Shown here piece after piece: positions 1 through 8,586 of a DNA stretch of 64,000 bases. Position 1 is the stretch's first letter, and every line of letters starts with the position of its first letter. The stretch comes from Chitinophaga sp. MM2321 (GTDB taxonomy: Bacteria > Bacteroidota > Bacteroidia > Chitinophagales > Chitinophagaceae). Location: contig NZ_OZ035533.1 of the NCBI RefSeq assembly GCF_964033635.1, forward strand, positions 6,481,001 through 6,545,000, given 5' to 3'. The notes under the pieces were generated by a model. It saw only the letters and a list, made by a program, of their open reading frames with translations, was not told the DNA's origin and searched no databases. Made by a program: the position numbers and the translations under genes.

Positions 1-1
1 G

Positions 2-121
2 GTGGTGCTTTGTATCGCAAATCAAACCGGCATTGATATGACGGTGGCGCTGGAGAAAAATTTTGATAAGAAGAATACCCGCGATGCCAACCGGCACGTC
101 AATAATCCAAAACTAAAATAA
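2..121 (+). CDS. MazG-like nucleotide pyrophosphohydrolase, C-terminal fragment
   Basis: This is the last 39 codons of a gene that begins before the window. The frame reads VVLCIANQTGIDMTVAL and ends NNPKLK before a TAA stop at 119-121. The pattern of a hydrophobic helix with ANQTGID followed by a basic tail resembles the C-terminus of the short MazG-type pyrophosphohydrolases of Bacteroidota, which hydrolyse non-canonical or surplus nucleoside triphosphates. The metal-binding part of the fold would lie upstream and cannot be seen. The assignment rests on recognising this tail only. Confidence 0.55.
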   Translation: MVLCIANQTGIDMTVALEKNFDKKNTRDANRHVNNPKLK

Positions 122-192
122 CCCTTGTCTCCCCAACACTGCAGTAAAAGGCCGGTGCACGCTTTTTGCTTCCTTTGTTTAAAATAACCGCT

Positions 193-1137
193 ATGCAAAA
201 AACCGGAAAAGTAAAAATTTACTGGCAGGTGCTGAAGCAGTCCGGCAGCGATTTTATGGATGATAAAGTGCTGAAGCTCAGTGCTGCATTGGCCTACTAT
301 ACTATCTTTTCAGTGGCGCCTATGCTCATTATTATCATTTTTTTATGTGACCTGTTCCTCGGCAAAGAGGCCATAGAAGGCAGTATTTACGGGCAGATCC
401 AGGGAATGGTAGGCAGTGAGGCCGCAGCGCAGATCCAGGCTATGATCCGCAATGCAACCCTTTCCAACGATATGAACTGGGCCACCATCGTGGGTTTTAT
501 AACGCTCATCATTGGCGCCACCGGGGTGTTTGCAGAAATACAGGACTCCATTAACTATATCTGGCGGCTGAAATCAAAACCCAAAAAGAATGGGCTGTTA
601 CGGATGCTGCTGAACCGCCTGCTTTCCTTTTCGCTTGTCATAAGTATGGGTTTTATCCTGTTGGTATCACTGGCTATCAACGGTCTGGTAGAGCTTTTTC
701 AGGGACTGCTGGTGCAGCTGATCCCAACAAAAGCCACCACCACCATCATCCTGTATGTGGCAGACCTGGTAGTGCCGTTTACCGTTATCACCATCCTTTT
801 TGCCATCATTTTTAAAGTACTGCCCGATGCGCGTATCAAGTGGAAAGATGTGATGGTGGGCGCTGTTACCACCGCCATCCTGTTTATGCTGGGTAAATTT
901 GCCATCGGATATTATCTCGGCGCCAGCAAAGTTGGCTCCGCATACGGTGCCGCCGGTTCCATTGTCATCATCCTGCTTTGGGTATACTATTCCGCAGCCA
1001 TCCTGTACTTCGGGGCAGTATTTACCCGCGTATATGTGCAGTACTTCGGAAAAGAAATTTATCCGAATGATTATGCCGTATGGATTAAGCAGATTGAAGT
1101 GCCACATGAGGAAATGGAAAAGCCGGAGGAAGGTTAG
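193..1137 (+). CDS. YihY/virulence factor BrkB family inner-membrane protein
   Basis: A 314-residue membrane protein with about six hydrophobic segments. The N-terminal LKLSAALAYYTIFSVAPML is the characteristic YihY opening. Other family traits are the loop GATGVFAEIQDSINYIW and the late segment YGAAGSIVIILLWVYYSA. The tail is hydrophilic and acidic. The family was once called ribonuclease BN, but that assignment was withdrawn; its real function is unsettled, with transport often proposed. The frame is open from a TTG at 166, but the ATG at 193 gives the normal N-terminus. The gene lies alone, about 70 nt after the MazG-like stop and 79 nt before glyS, in the same direction. Confidence 0.85.
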   Translation: MQKTGKVKIYWQVLKQSGSDFMDDKVLKLSAALAYYTIFSVAPMLIIIIFLCDLFLGKEAIEGSIYGQIQGMVGSEAAAQIQAMIRNATLSNDMNWATIVGFITLIIGATGVFAEIQDSINYIWRLKSKPKKNGLLRMLLNRLLSFSLVISMGFILLVSLAINGLVELFQGLLVQLIPTKATTTIILYVADLVVPFTVITILFAIIFKVLPDARIKWKDVMVGAVTTAILFMLGKFAIGYYLGASKVGSAYGAAGSIVIILLWVYYSAAILYFGAVFTRVYVQYFGKEIYPNDYAVWIKQIEVPHEEMEKPEEG

Positions 1138-1201
1138 TATTTGTTAATCATCTCCCTATAAATATAAAAATAATTACAACCATATTTTCAAAATTGGCAT
1201 T

Positions 1202-1209
1202 TATCTTTG
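1202..1209 (+). promoter_or_regulatory. -7 box (TATCTTTG) of glyS
   Basis: TATCTTTG matches the Bacteroidota -7 consensus TAnnTTTG. It lies 7 nt before the glyS ATG at 1217, which implies a very short or leaderless mRNA. I see no clear TTG at the -33 position. Confidence 0.6.
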
Positions 1210-1216
1210 CGCCACT

Positions 1217-2644
1217 ATGTCTACAGATCAGAATAAATTCCAGGCGATTATATCGCATTGTAAAGAATACGGTTTTGTGTTTCAGTCCAGCGAAATATAC
1301 GACGGACTTAGTGCTGTATACGACTACGGCCAATACGGCGCCGAGCTGAAGAAAAATATCAAGGACTACTGGTGGAAAAGCATGACCCAGCTGCACGAAG
1401 ATATCGTGGGGATCGATGCCGCCATCTTTATGCATCCTACCACCTGGAAGGCATCCGGGCACGTGGATAATTTCAGCGATCCCATGATCGATAACAAGGA
1501 TAGTAATAAACGCTATCGCGTAGATCACCTGATAGAAGGTCATGCCGAAACGCTGTCACCCGAAGCAGGAGAGGCATTGCTCGCACAAATGGACGAGCTG
1601 CTGAAAGAAAATGACTTCGCAGGATTGAAAACACTGATAGAAGAAAATAAAATAAAATGTAGTGTAAGCGGCACCGTTAACTGGACAGAAGTACGTCAGT
1701 TTAACCTGATGTTTTCTACACAGCTGGGCAGTGTGACCGATGAAGCCAGCGAAATATACCTGCGTCCGGAAACCGCACAGGGTATTTTCGTGAACTTCCT
1801 CAACGTGCAGAAAACCGGCAGGATGAAGATCCCCTTTGGTATTGCGCAGATAGGTAAAGCTTTCCGTAATGAAATTGTAGCCCGTCAGTTCATTTTCCGT
1901 ATGCGTGAATTTGAGCAGATGGAGATGCAGTTTTTTATCCGCCCTGGCACACAGAAAGAGTGGTATGAGAAATGGAAAGAAGAGCGTTTGCAGTGGCACC
2001 TGAGCCTCGGTACCGACCCGGCTAAATATCATTTTAAAGATCACATAAAACTGGCGCACTACGCAGATGCTGCCGTAGATATTGAATACGAATTTCCTTT
2101 TGGTTTCAAAGAAGTGGAAGGGATCCACTCCCGCACTGATTTTGACCTGAAGCAACACCAGGAATTCAGCAAAAAGAAATTACAGTATTTCGATACCGAA
2201 ATCAATCAGAACTATGTTCCTTATGTGATAGAAACCTCTATCGGTCTGGATCGTATGTTCCTGCTCACCATCTGCAATGCATATGAAGAACAGGACCTGA
2301 GCACACCGGAAAAAGCGGATAGCCGCGTAGTATTAAAATTGCCTGCTAAATTATCTCCCATTAAACTGGCGATATTCCCGCTGACGAAAAAAGATGGTTT
2401 GCCGGAACTGGCGAAAGAACTGATGAATGAATGTAAGCCGTTCTTCCACTGTTATTACGAAGAAAAAGATAGTATCGGCAAACGTTACCGCCGCCAGGAT
2501 GCCATCGGTACGCCTTTCTGCATAACCATTGATCATCAGACCAAAGAAGATGGTACAGTGACCATCCGTCACCGTGATAGCATGGAACAGGAACGTATTC
2601 CGTTGTCTGAAGTGAGAAACCTGGTGCTGAATAAAATCGTGTAA
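1217..2644 (+). CDS. glyS: Glycyl-tRNA synthetase, single-chain type
   Basis: A class II aminoacyl-tRNA synthetase that charges tRNA-Gly. It is the single-chain homodimeric type found in Bacteroidota, Gram-positives and eukaryotes, not the alpha/beta tetramer. Visible motifs are the substrate-proximal FMHPTTWKASGHVDNFSDP early on, motif 2 as FRNEIVARQFIFRMREFEQMEM, motif 3 as ETSIGLDRMFLL, and a C-terminal anticodon-binding domain starting near KLAIFPLTKKDG. At 475 residues it is at the short end for the group. The ATG at 1217 follows directly on a -7 box, which supports this start. No partner gene is nearby. Confidence 0.95.
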   Translation: MSTDQNKFQAIISHCKEYGFVFQSSEIYDGLSAVYDYGQYGAELKKNIKDYWWKSMTQLHEDIVGIDAAIFMHPTTWKASGHVDNFSDPMIDNKDSNKRYRVDHLIEGHAETLSPEAGEALLAQMDELLKENDFAGLKTLIEENKIKCSVSGTVNWTEVRQFNLMFSTQLGSVTDEASEIYLRPETAQGIFVNFLNVQKTGRMKIPFGIAQIGKAFRNEIVARQFIFRMREFEQMEMQFFIRPGTQKEWYEKWKEERLQWHLSLGTDPAKYHFKDHIKLAHYADAAVDIEYEFPFGFKEVEGIHSRTDFDLKQHQEFSKKKLQYFDTEINQNYVPYVIETSIGLDRMFLLTICNAYEEQDLSTPEKADSRVVLKLPAKLSPIKLAIFPLTKKDGLPELAKELMNECKPFFHCYYEEKDSIGKRYRRQDAIGTPFCITIDHQTKEDGTVTIRHRDSMEQERIPLSEVRNLVLNKIV

Positions 2645-2688
2645 CTTTTACGGGCTATAGTCGTTCTAAATGCATATCATCTCTTCCT

Positions 2689-3327
2689 ATGCATATGCAA
2701 AAATTAGTAATGGCTGTAGCCCTTTTTCTGTGTTGTTCCGCGTTATACGCACAGTTTCCGCGTCACCCTTCCCACCGGGTGAAGAAACCGGTACCCGAAT
2801 CTCCTCCTGTTTATTATGAACCGAAAATATGGCCGAATGTCGTATATGGAAGCCTGTTAGGTCCTGCCTGCGGCTTTGGTGTCAACTATGATGTGCGCTT
2901 TACACAGCGCCGTGTTGGTTGGGGAGCCCGGGTGGGGATTGGATTTGCACCGGAATATGCAGAATCCTGGTCTAAAAGCAGTAGTTGGCCTTTAACGATT
3001 CCTTCCCGCAATCCCACAGATACGATCAGGCACCGGGTGTATGTCAATAACAGACCCAGTATTTTTGGCGGTATCAACTATGTTTTGGGGCAGCCGGATG
3101 GTCATTGCATGGAGGTGGGGGCCGGCCTCACCTATTTATTTGGTGATTCGCTGTGGTTTGAAGAAGGCGTGAGTGACCACACCCTGCTGGGTTGGCTGTC
3201 TATCGGGATGCGCCGTCATTTTATCGATAAACGTTTTATGTTTAAAGTGGCATTCACGCCGATGTTTTCCTCCAATAGGGTAACGCCGAACGGAGAATTG
3301 GGATTTGGATATTGCTTTAGCAGATAG
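2689..3327 (+). CDS. Putative secreted or outer-membrane beta-barrel protein
   Basis: A 212-residue protein of unknown function. The N-terminus has a signal peptide (KLVMAVALFLCCSALYA, cleavage near AQF), followed by a proline-rich stretch (HRVKKPVPESPPVYYEP). The rest alternates Gly and aromatic residues in short strands, for example GFGVNYDVRF, GWGARVGIGFAPEY and FGGINYVLG, and ends with a phenylalanine-containing strand GFGYCFSR. This is the look of a small outer-membrane beta barrel. It starts 44 nt after glyS and may share its transcript. I do not recognise a specific family. Confidence 0.55.
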   Translation: MHMQKLVMAVALFLCCSALYAQFPRHPSHRVKKPVPESPPVYYEPKIWPNVVYGSLLGPACGFGVNYDVRFTQRRVGWGARVGIGFAPEYAESWSKSSSWPLTIPSRNPTDTIRHRVYVNNRPSIFGGINYVLGQPDGHCMEVGAGLTYLFGDSLWFEEGVSDHTLLGWLSIGMRRHFIDKRFMFKVAFTPMFSSNRVTPNGELGFGYCFSR

Positions 3328-3335
3328 TGACTTTA

Positions 3336-4058
3336 TTATCCATAGAGCTCCAGGTGAATATCATGGCGGTCATAGCCCATGGCTACGATCCGTTGTCTGG
3401 CTTCATCAATCATGGCTTTCCAGCCACAGAGGAAAAAGTGGGCAGGCCGTTTTTCGGCCTGTAAAATTTCCTCATAGATGCTGTGTACATAACCTTTTTT
3501 ACCGGTCCAGTTATCTTCCCGGCTGAGGGTAGGAATATAGTGGAAACCCGGTAACTCTGCCATCAGTTGCTGCATTTCGGCAGCATACAGCAGATCCTTT
3601 TCATAACGGCAGCCAAAGATCAGGTGTATATTGGGATGCGGAATGTTATGCAGCCGGATGTAATGCGCCATCGCGCGGAAAGGCGCAATGCCCGTACCTG
3701 TACAGATAAAGAACAGCTCCTTTTCTAACAGTGCCGGTAGTACGAATACACCCAGTGGGCCGCGTAATTGCAGCTCACTCCCTACTTTTATTTCATTAAA
3801 AAGATAGGTACTTCCCGCTCCGCCTTCTAACAGTACGATCACCAGCTCAAATTCATTGCTGCCATCGGGATGAGAGGCAATGGAATAACTGCGCCACCGC
3901 TTATTCTTTTTTTCATGGATGGGGAGATCCAGGGTTACAAATTGTCCGGGTTTAAAATCAAACCGTTCCATTTCAGGAATACGGATCCAGAAACGACGCG
4001 TGTTATGCGTTTCATCCACCAATTTGGTTACAATACCTGTATGCCATATTTCCTGCAT
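3336..4058 (-). CDS. Ferredoxin--NADP reductase-like FAD/NAD(P) oxidoreductase
   Basis: A 240-residue flavoprotein of the ferredoxin-NADP reductase superfamily, with the FAD-binding barrel followed by the NAD(P) domain and no iron-sulfur domain. The FAD motif is RSYSIAS near residue 55. The pyrophosphate loop is GPLGVFVLP, the NAD(P)-binding motif is CTGTGIAPFRAM, and the terminal CGW and LELYG match the family's C-terminal nucleotide and flavin contacts. It probably shuttles electrons between NAD(P)H and a ferredoxin or flavodoxin; the physiological partner cannot be told from sequence. It converges with the gene at 2689-3327 (8 nt apart) and diverges from mfd across an inverted repeat. Confidence 0.85.
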   Translation of the reverse strand: MQEIWHTGIVTKLVDETHNTRRFWIRIPEMERFDFKPGQFVTLDLPIHEKKNKRWRSYSIASHPDGSNEFELVIVLLEGGAGSTYLFNEIKVGSELQLRGPLGVFVLPALLEKELFFICTGTGIAPFRAMAHYIRLHNIPHPNIHLIFGCRYEKDLLYAAEMQQLMAELPGFHYIPTLSREDNWTGKKGYVHSIYEEILQAEKRPAHFFLCGWKAMIDEARQRIVAMGYDRHDIHLELYG

Positions 4059-4087
4059 GAAAGTTGAGTTTTGTCCTACTGAATATA

Positions 4088-4210
4088 ATGAAATATTTAG
4101 GGATTTTGATATTTTTTGATTTAGTTATTTGAAATGCTGTGGAGATGAAGAAACGTATCCGCTGCATTTCAAATAACTAAATCTCAAAATTCTAAAATCC
4201 GTAAATGTTC
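4088..4210. repeat. Intergenic inverted repeat, family A copy 1
   Basis: A long imperfect hairpin between the divergent reductase and mfd genes. A 20-bp perfect inverted core pairs 4118-4137 with 4164-4183 (words GATTTAGTTATTT and GAAATGC). Pairing continues inward with two mismatches (left ATGCTGTGGA against right TCCGCTGCAT). The outer AT-rich arms, with the word AAATATTTAGGGATTT on the left, match only partly. It shares the AAATATTT, GATTTA and TGCAGCG words with the copies at 15501, 42639, 53507 and 63298. Confidence 0.85.
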
Positions 4211-4211
4211 G

Positions 4212-4219
4212 TATCTTTG
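4212..4219 (+). promoter_or_regulatory. -7 box (TATCTTTG) of mfd
   Basis: TATCTTTG matches TAnnTTTG and lies 8 nt before the mfd ATG, directly after the outer edge of the intergenic repeat. As with glyS, the implied 5' leader is almost nil. Confidence 0.6.
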
Positions 4220-4227
4220 CATCCTTC

Positions 4228-7200
4228 ATGAATTTACAGGCTGTATTACAATTATTTCAACGTGATGCGCGCTTGCAGTCGCTGGTGAAGGGGATTCAAT
4301 CACCCACCCCACAATACTTTCAGCTTTCTTCCCTCAGTGGGAGTGCAATAAATTTTGTGGCAGTAAGCACCTGGGCGCATGCAGATGCAAACCATCTCTT
4401 TATTTTAAACGATAAAGAGGAGGCAGCCTATTTCCATAACGATCTGGAAGAGCTTAGTCAGGCGCTTGATATTTTTTATTTCCCCGACTCATTCAAAAAA
4501 ACCGGACAGTTCCATGAGCTGAACAGCAGCCACAGCATGCTGCGTACAGAGGCGCTCATGAAACTATCCGCCGATAGCGTCCGCAAAAAAATACTCGTTA
4601 CCTACCCGGAAGCACTCTGGGAAAAGGTAGCCGGCAGCAAAGCATTCAGCACGAATATGGTGCAGCTGAAAGTAGGCGATATACTAAAAGTAGATCCCCT
4701 GCTGGAACAGTTGATCGGCTGGGGATTCCATGCCACTGATTTCGTGTATGAACCCGGACAGTATGCAGTAAGAGGCGGTATCCTGGATATCTACTCTTTT
4801 GGAAATGAAAAACCCTACCGGATAGAATTATTTGGGGAAGATATTGATTCCATCAGGTTGTTTGATCCGGAAACACAACTGAGCGAACGTAAGCTCACGC
4901 AGGTGACCCTGATCGCCAATATGGATACACATACGGTAGATCATAATAAAACATCGCTGACAGAATTTCTTCCGGCCAATACCATTGTGTGGATCAAAGA
5001 CCCTGCTTATGTACAGGGCGTGATTGAACAAATGGAGCAACGGCTGGATGACTGGCTGCAAACCGGGCAGAAAGTAAAGGTGGATGAAGACGAAGAAATG
5101 GTGTTGCAGGAAGATGATTTTGTGAAGGCCGCACCACTGATGCAGCAACTGCTGCAAAAACATACCATCGTATTTGATGGTAAGAACTGGCTGGAAGAGA
5201 AAGGTTATCATCCGCAGACAATCCTTTTTGAAACGGAAGAGCAACCCGTATTTAACAGGCAGTTTGATCTGTTACTCAAAGATCTTGGAAAACACAACAG
5301 CAATAAATACAGTCTTTTTATTTTCGCTGATAATCCGCGGCAGCTCGAACGCCTGCGGAGTATCTTCGAAGACCTGAAAGCAGATTTTGTTTTCTTTCCC
5401 ATACCCGTAGCCATCAGCCACGGTTTCATTGATCACTCCCTGAAGATCGTTTGTTATACAGACCACCAGATTTTCCAGCGTTTCCACAAGTCGAGGGTAA
5501 AGCAAGCCTATAACAAGAACAAGGCAATTACCATGAAAACCTTGCGGGAGCTGCAACCGGGCGATTTTGTGACGCATATTGATCATGGTGTAGGGATGTA
5601 CAGCGGGTTACAGAAAATTGAATCCGGTGGCAAAATGCAGGAAGCGATCCGCATCATTTACAAGAACAACGACCTGTTGTATGTAAATATCAACTCCCTG
5701 CATAAGATCAGCAAGTACACCGGCAAGGAAGGTGTAGAGCCCCGTGTAAATAAACTGGGTAGTGATGCCTGGGATAAGCTGAAGGAAAAAGCAAAAACAC
5801 AGGTAAAAGATATTGCCAAGGACCTGATCAAGCTGTATGCTGTACGTAAAGCGCAGCAAGGGTTTGCGCACACACCTGATACTTATCTGCAAACGGAACT
5901 GGAAGCTTCTTTTATTTATGAAGATACCCCCGATCAGAGTAAGGCTACCGCAGATGTGAAACGCGATATGGAAAGCCCTGCCCCGATGGATCGCCTCGTT
6001 TGCGGTGATGTGGGCTTCGGTAAAACAGAGGTAGCTATCCGCGCAGCTTTCAAATCTATTGTAGATGGCAAGCAGGCTGCTGTACTGGTACCTACCACCA
6101 TCCTGGCTTTCCAGCACTTTAAAACATTTTCCGATCGCCTGAAAGATTTCCCCTGTACGGTGGATTATATCAACCGGTTTAAATCTTCCAAAGAAAAAAA
6201 GGAAACATTAAAACGACTGGAGGAAGGAAAGATCGATATTATCATTGGCACGCATGCCTTGCTGAGCAAGGATGTTAAGTTTAAAGACCTGGGCGTGCTG
6301 GTGGTAGATGAAGAACAGAAATTCGGTGTTTCTGCGAAAGAAAAACTGAAGCAGATCAAACATAATGTAGATACCCTAACACTAACGGCAACGCCTATAC
6401 CAAGAACGCTGCAGTTTTCGTTGATGGGTGCCCGTGATCTTTCTATTATCAATACACCGCCGCCAAACCGGCAGCCTATTGAAACAGAAGTGCAGGTATT
6501 TAACCAGGACCTCATCCGGGAAGCCATCTATTATGAAGCAGAAAGAGGCGGACAGGTATACTTCATTCACAACCGCGTAAAAGGGTTGGGTGAAATGGCC
6601 GGCCTGATACAGGGGCTTTGCCCCGATTTGTCCATAGCTACGGCCCATGGCCAGCTGGAAGGACATCAGCTCGAAGAAGTAGTGATGGACTTCATTGACC
6701 GCAAATACGATGTACTGGTGTGTACCAATATCGTGGAGAGCGGCGTGGATATCCCGAATGCCAACACGATCATTATTAATAATGCGCACCATTTCGGACT
6801 GAGTGATCTTCACCAGCTCCGTGGCCGTGTAGGACGCAGCAATAAAAAAGCATTCTGTTACCTGCTGGCGCCACCTATGAGCACATTACCGGCTGATAGC
6901 CGTAAGCGCCTGCAAACCCTGGAGCAGCATAGTGAACTGGGTAGCGGCTTTCAGATTGCCATGCGCGACCTGGATATCCGTGGCGCCGGAAACCTGCTCG
7001 GTGGCGAGCAAAGCGGCTTCATGGCGGAAATAGGCTTCGATATGTACCAGAAAATCCTGGACGAAGCCATCCGTGAATTGAAACAAAATGAATTCCGTGA
7101 CCTGTTTAAAGAACAGCTGGAAGAAAAGAAAGACTTTATCAGTGACTGTACTATTGATACAGACCTCGAAATACTCATCCCCGATACTTATATAGAAAGC

Positions 7201-7599
7201 ATCCAGGAAAGATTAAACCTTTACCAGGAACTGGATAATATAACAGAAGAAGGAAAGCTGATGGCTTTTGGCGAGGAACTGGCCGATCGCTTCGGACCAT
7301 TACCCGATCCGGTAAAAGACCTGCTTACTATGATCCGGTGTCGCTGGATGGCGATACAGCTTGGCTTTGAGAAGATGATGCTCAAAGAAGAAAACCTTCG
7401 TTGCTATTTCATCAACAACCCCGATTCACCCTATTTCGAATCTCCTACGTTCAATCATCTTTTGACGTATATACAAACCCGTACCAACAACGCCAAACTG
7501 AAACAGGTGGGCAAAAACTTCATGCTGGTTGTTTCCCGTATCCGCAATATGAATGATCTGCACGACTTCCTCAAAGGAATTGTAGATAGTAGAAAATAA
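4228..7599 (+). CDS. mfd: Transcription-repair coupling factor
   Basis: Mfd frees RNA polymerase stalled at DNA lesions and recruits UvrA for excision repair. The 1123-residue length is standard. Order of parts: UvrB-like N-terminal region with EPGQYAVRGGILDIYSFG (about residues 175-195), RNA-polymerase-interacting domain with THIDHGVGMYSGL (about 447-460), Walker A GDVGFGKTEVA (about 593), Walker B DEEQKFG (about 695), helicase motif VI near RGRVGRSNKKAF (about 865), and the C-terminal TRCF domain. All ATPase motifs look intact. The gene stands alone, with its own -7 box and a hairpin region after its stop. Confidence 0.97.
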   Translation: MNLQAVLQLFQRDARLQSLVKGIQSPTPQYFQLSSLSGSAINFVAVSTWAHADANHLFILNDKEEAAYFHNDLEELSQALDIFYFPDSFKKTGQFHELNSSHSMLRTEALMKLSADSVRKKILVTYPEALWEKVAGSKAFSTNMVQLKVGDILKVDPLLEQLIGWGFHATDFVYEPGQYAVRGGILDIYSFGNEKPYRIELFGEDIDSIRLFDPETQLSERKLTQVTLIANMDTHTVDHNKTSLTEFLPANTIVWIKDPAYVQGVIEQMEQRLDDWLQTGQKVKVDEDEEMVLQEDDFVKAAPLMQQLLQKHTIVFDGKNWLEEKGYHPQTILFETEEQPVFNRQFDLLLKDLGKHNSNKYSLFIFADNPRQLERLRSIFEDLKADFVFFPIPVAISHGFIDHSLKIVCYTDHQIFQRFHKSRVKQAYNKNKAITMKTLRELQPGDFVTHIDHGVGMYSGLQKIESGGKMQEAIRIIYKNNDLLYVNINSLHKISKYTGKEGVEPRVNKLGSDAWDKLKEKAKTQVKDIAKDLIKLYAVRKAQQGFAHTPDTYLQTELEASFIYEDTPDQSKATADVKRDMESPAPMDRLVCGDVGFGKTEVAIRAAFKSIVDGKQAAVLVPTTILAFQHFKTFSDRLKDFPCTVDYINRFKSSKEKKETLKRLEEGKIDIIIGTHALLSKDVKFKDLGVLVVDEEQKFGVSAKEKLKQIKHNVDTLTLTATPIPRTLQFSLMGARDLSIINTPPPNRQPIETEVQVFNQDLIREAIYYEAERGGQVYFIHNRVKGLGEMAGLIQGLCPDLSIATAHGQLEGHQLEEVVMDFIDRKYDVLVCTNIVESGVDIPNANTIIINNAHHFGLSDLHQLRGRVGRSNKKAFCYLLAPPMSTLPADSRKRLQTLEQHSELGSGFQIAMRDLDIRGAGNLLGGEQSGFMAEIGFDMYQKILDEAIRELKQNEFRDLFKEQLEEKKDFISDCTIDTDLEILIPDTYIESIQERLNLYQELDNITEEGKLMAFGEELADRFGPLPDPVKDLLTMIRCRWMAIQLGFEKMMLKEENLRCYFINNPDSPYFESPTFNHLLTYIQTRTNNAKLKQVGKNFMLVVSRIRNMNDLHDFLKGIVDSRK

Positions 7600-7628
7600 T
7601 TTTCCTGTAACATTTTAATGGTATAACC

Positions 7629-7663
7629 GTTTCATATCTAATATGAAACAGATAGCGATCTGT
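7629..7663. other. Two adjacent small hairpins between mfd and the SIMPL gene
   Basis: GTTTCATAT (7629-7637) pairs with ATATGAAAC (7641-7649) across a 3-nt loop, and ACAGAT (7648-7653) pairs with ATCTGT (7658-7663). The two palindromes overlap by two bases. There is no T-run right after them, so they could be protein-binding palindromes as easily as an mfd terminator. Confidence 0.4.
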
Positions 7664-7787
7664 AATAAAGTGATTTAGAAAAGCTAACTTTTTTAAACAC
7701 GTTTATGGAATCAGGTTATGCTATCGCATCATGTGGGTGTAATTGAAAAAGAAAACAAATTTTTTGAATAAAGTAAAACAACGACAC

Positions 7788-8507
7788 ATGAAAAAGGTAA
7801 TATTATTAGCCGCAGGATTATTCTTTGCATACAGCACTTTTGCACAGCAAACAGACAAAAAACAACCCGTAAAAAAGATTGAGGTAAACGGTTCTGCGGA
7901 AATGGAAATCACGCCGGATATCATCTACATAGATATTTCCCTGAAAGAATATCTGAAGAATAAGACCAATAAAGTAAGCATCACTACTTTGGAAAAACAA
8001 CTGCAAAAAGCCGTTCAGGATGCAGGTATTGCAAAAGAAGATTTCACCATCGAAAATGTGGAAGCCAACAACTACCGGATCTTAAATGCCAGGAAAAAGG
8101 ATGATAAAGAATTTCTGGCCGGCAAACAGTTTCGTTTGAAATTGAGTAAGCTGGATAAAATTAATGCTATCCTGGCTGCCGTAGATGCAGATGGTATTGA
8201 ACGTGTAAATGTATCTTCCTACAGTCATACAAAAATGGAAGAGTATCGCAAAGAAGTAAAAATTAAAGCTTTGCAGGCAGCAAAAGCAAAAGCAGATTAT
8301 TTACTCACTGCGATAGATGAAAAAATGGGTGGCGTCATTGAAATACAGGAAATAAATACAGATCGTAATGTTGATTTCCGTGCTAACGCTTTAAGCAATG
8401 TAGCGATGTATAAAAGTGCGGATGCGGCAACAGAAGACTTTGCCAGTGCAGATTTCAAGACTATCAAAGTTCGTGCGGAAGTAAATGCTACTTTCAGTAT
8501 CAAATAA
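7788..8507 (+). CDS. SIMPL (DUF541) domain periplasmic protein
   Basis: A 239-residue exported protein. It opens with a signal peptide (MKKVILLAAGLFFAYSTFA, then QQ). The SIMPL/DUF541 signature begins with IEVNGSAEMEITPDIIYIDI, and the domain ends in a strand running to ATFSIK. These proteins form periplasmic oligomers; their role is unclear, with links to oxidative-stress protection in E. coli YggE. The frame is open from a TTG at 7743, but the signal peptide starts cleanly at the ATG at 7788. The gene ends in a strong terminator shared with the convergent receptor gene. Confidence 0.85.
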   Translation: MKKVILLAAGLFFAYSTFAQQTDKKQPVKKIEVNGSAEMEITPDIIYIDISLKEYLKNKTNKVSITTLEKQLQKAVQDAGIAKEDFTIENVEANNYRILNARKKDDKEFLAGKQFRLKLSKLDKINAILAAVDADGIERVNVSSYSHTKMEEYRKEVKIKALQAAKAKADYLLTAIDEKMGGVIEIQEINTDRNVDFRANALSNVAMYKSADAATEDFASADFKTIKVRAEVNATFSIK

Positions 8508-8530
8508 ATAATACCCCGTTTAATACAAAC

Positions 8531-8568
8531 AAAAGAGGTTGTCCCGTAATGGAGACAACCTCTTTTTT
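8531..8568. terminator. Bidirectional terminator between SIMPL gene and TonB receptor
   Basis: AAAAGAGGTTGTC (8531-8543) pairs with GACAACCTCTTTT (8554-8566) across a 10-nt loop, with a T-run on one side and an A-run on the other. It sits between converging stop codons, so it can end both transcripts. Confidence 0.9.
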
Positions 8569-8586
8569 GTTGTAGGTAAGATCTGA

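Noticed and set aside
7743..7787. TTG-initiated N-terminal extensions at SIMPL, pirin, PAS, LytTR, rbfA and SARP genes.
   Set aside because: Each has a downstream in-frame ATG that begins a signal peptide or the normal family N-terminus; in two cases a -7 box lies within the extension.
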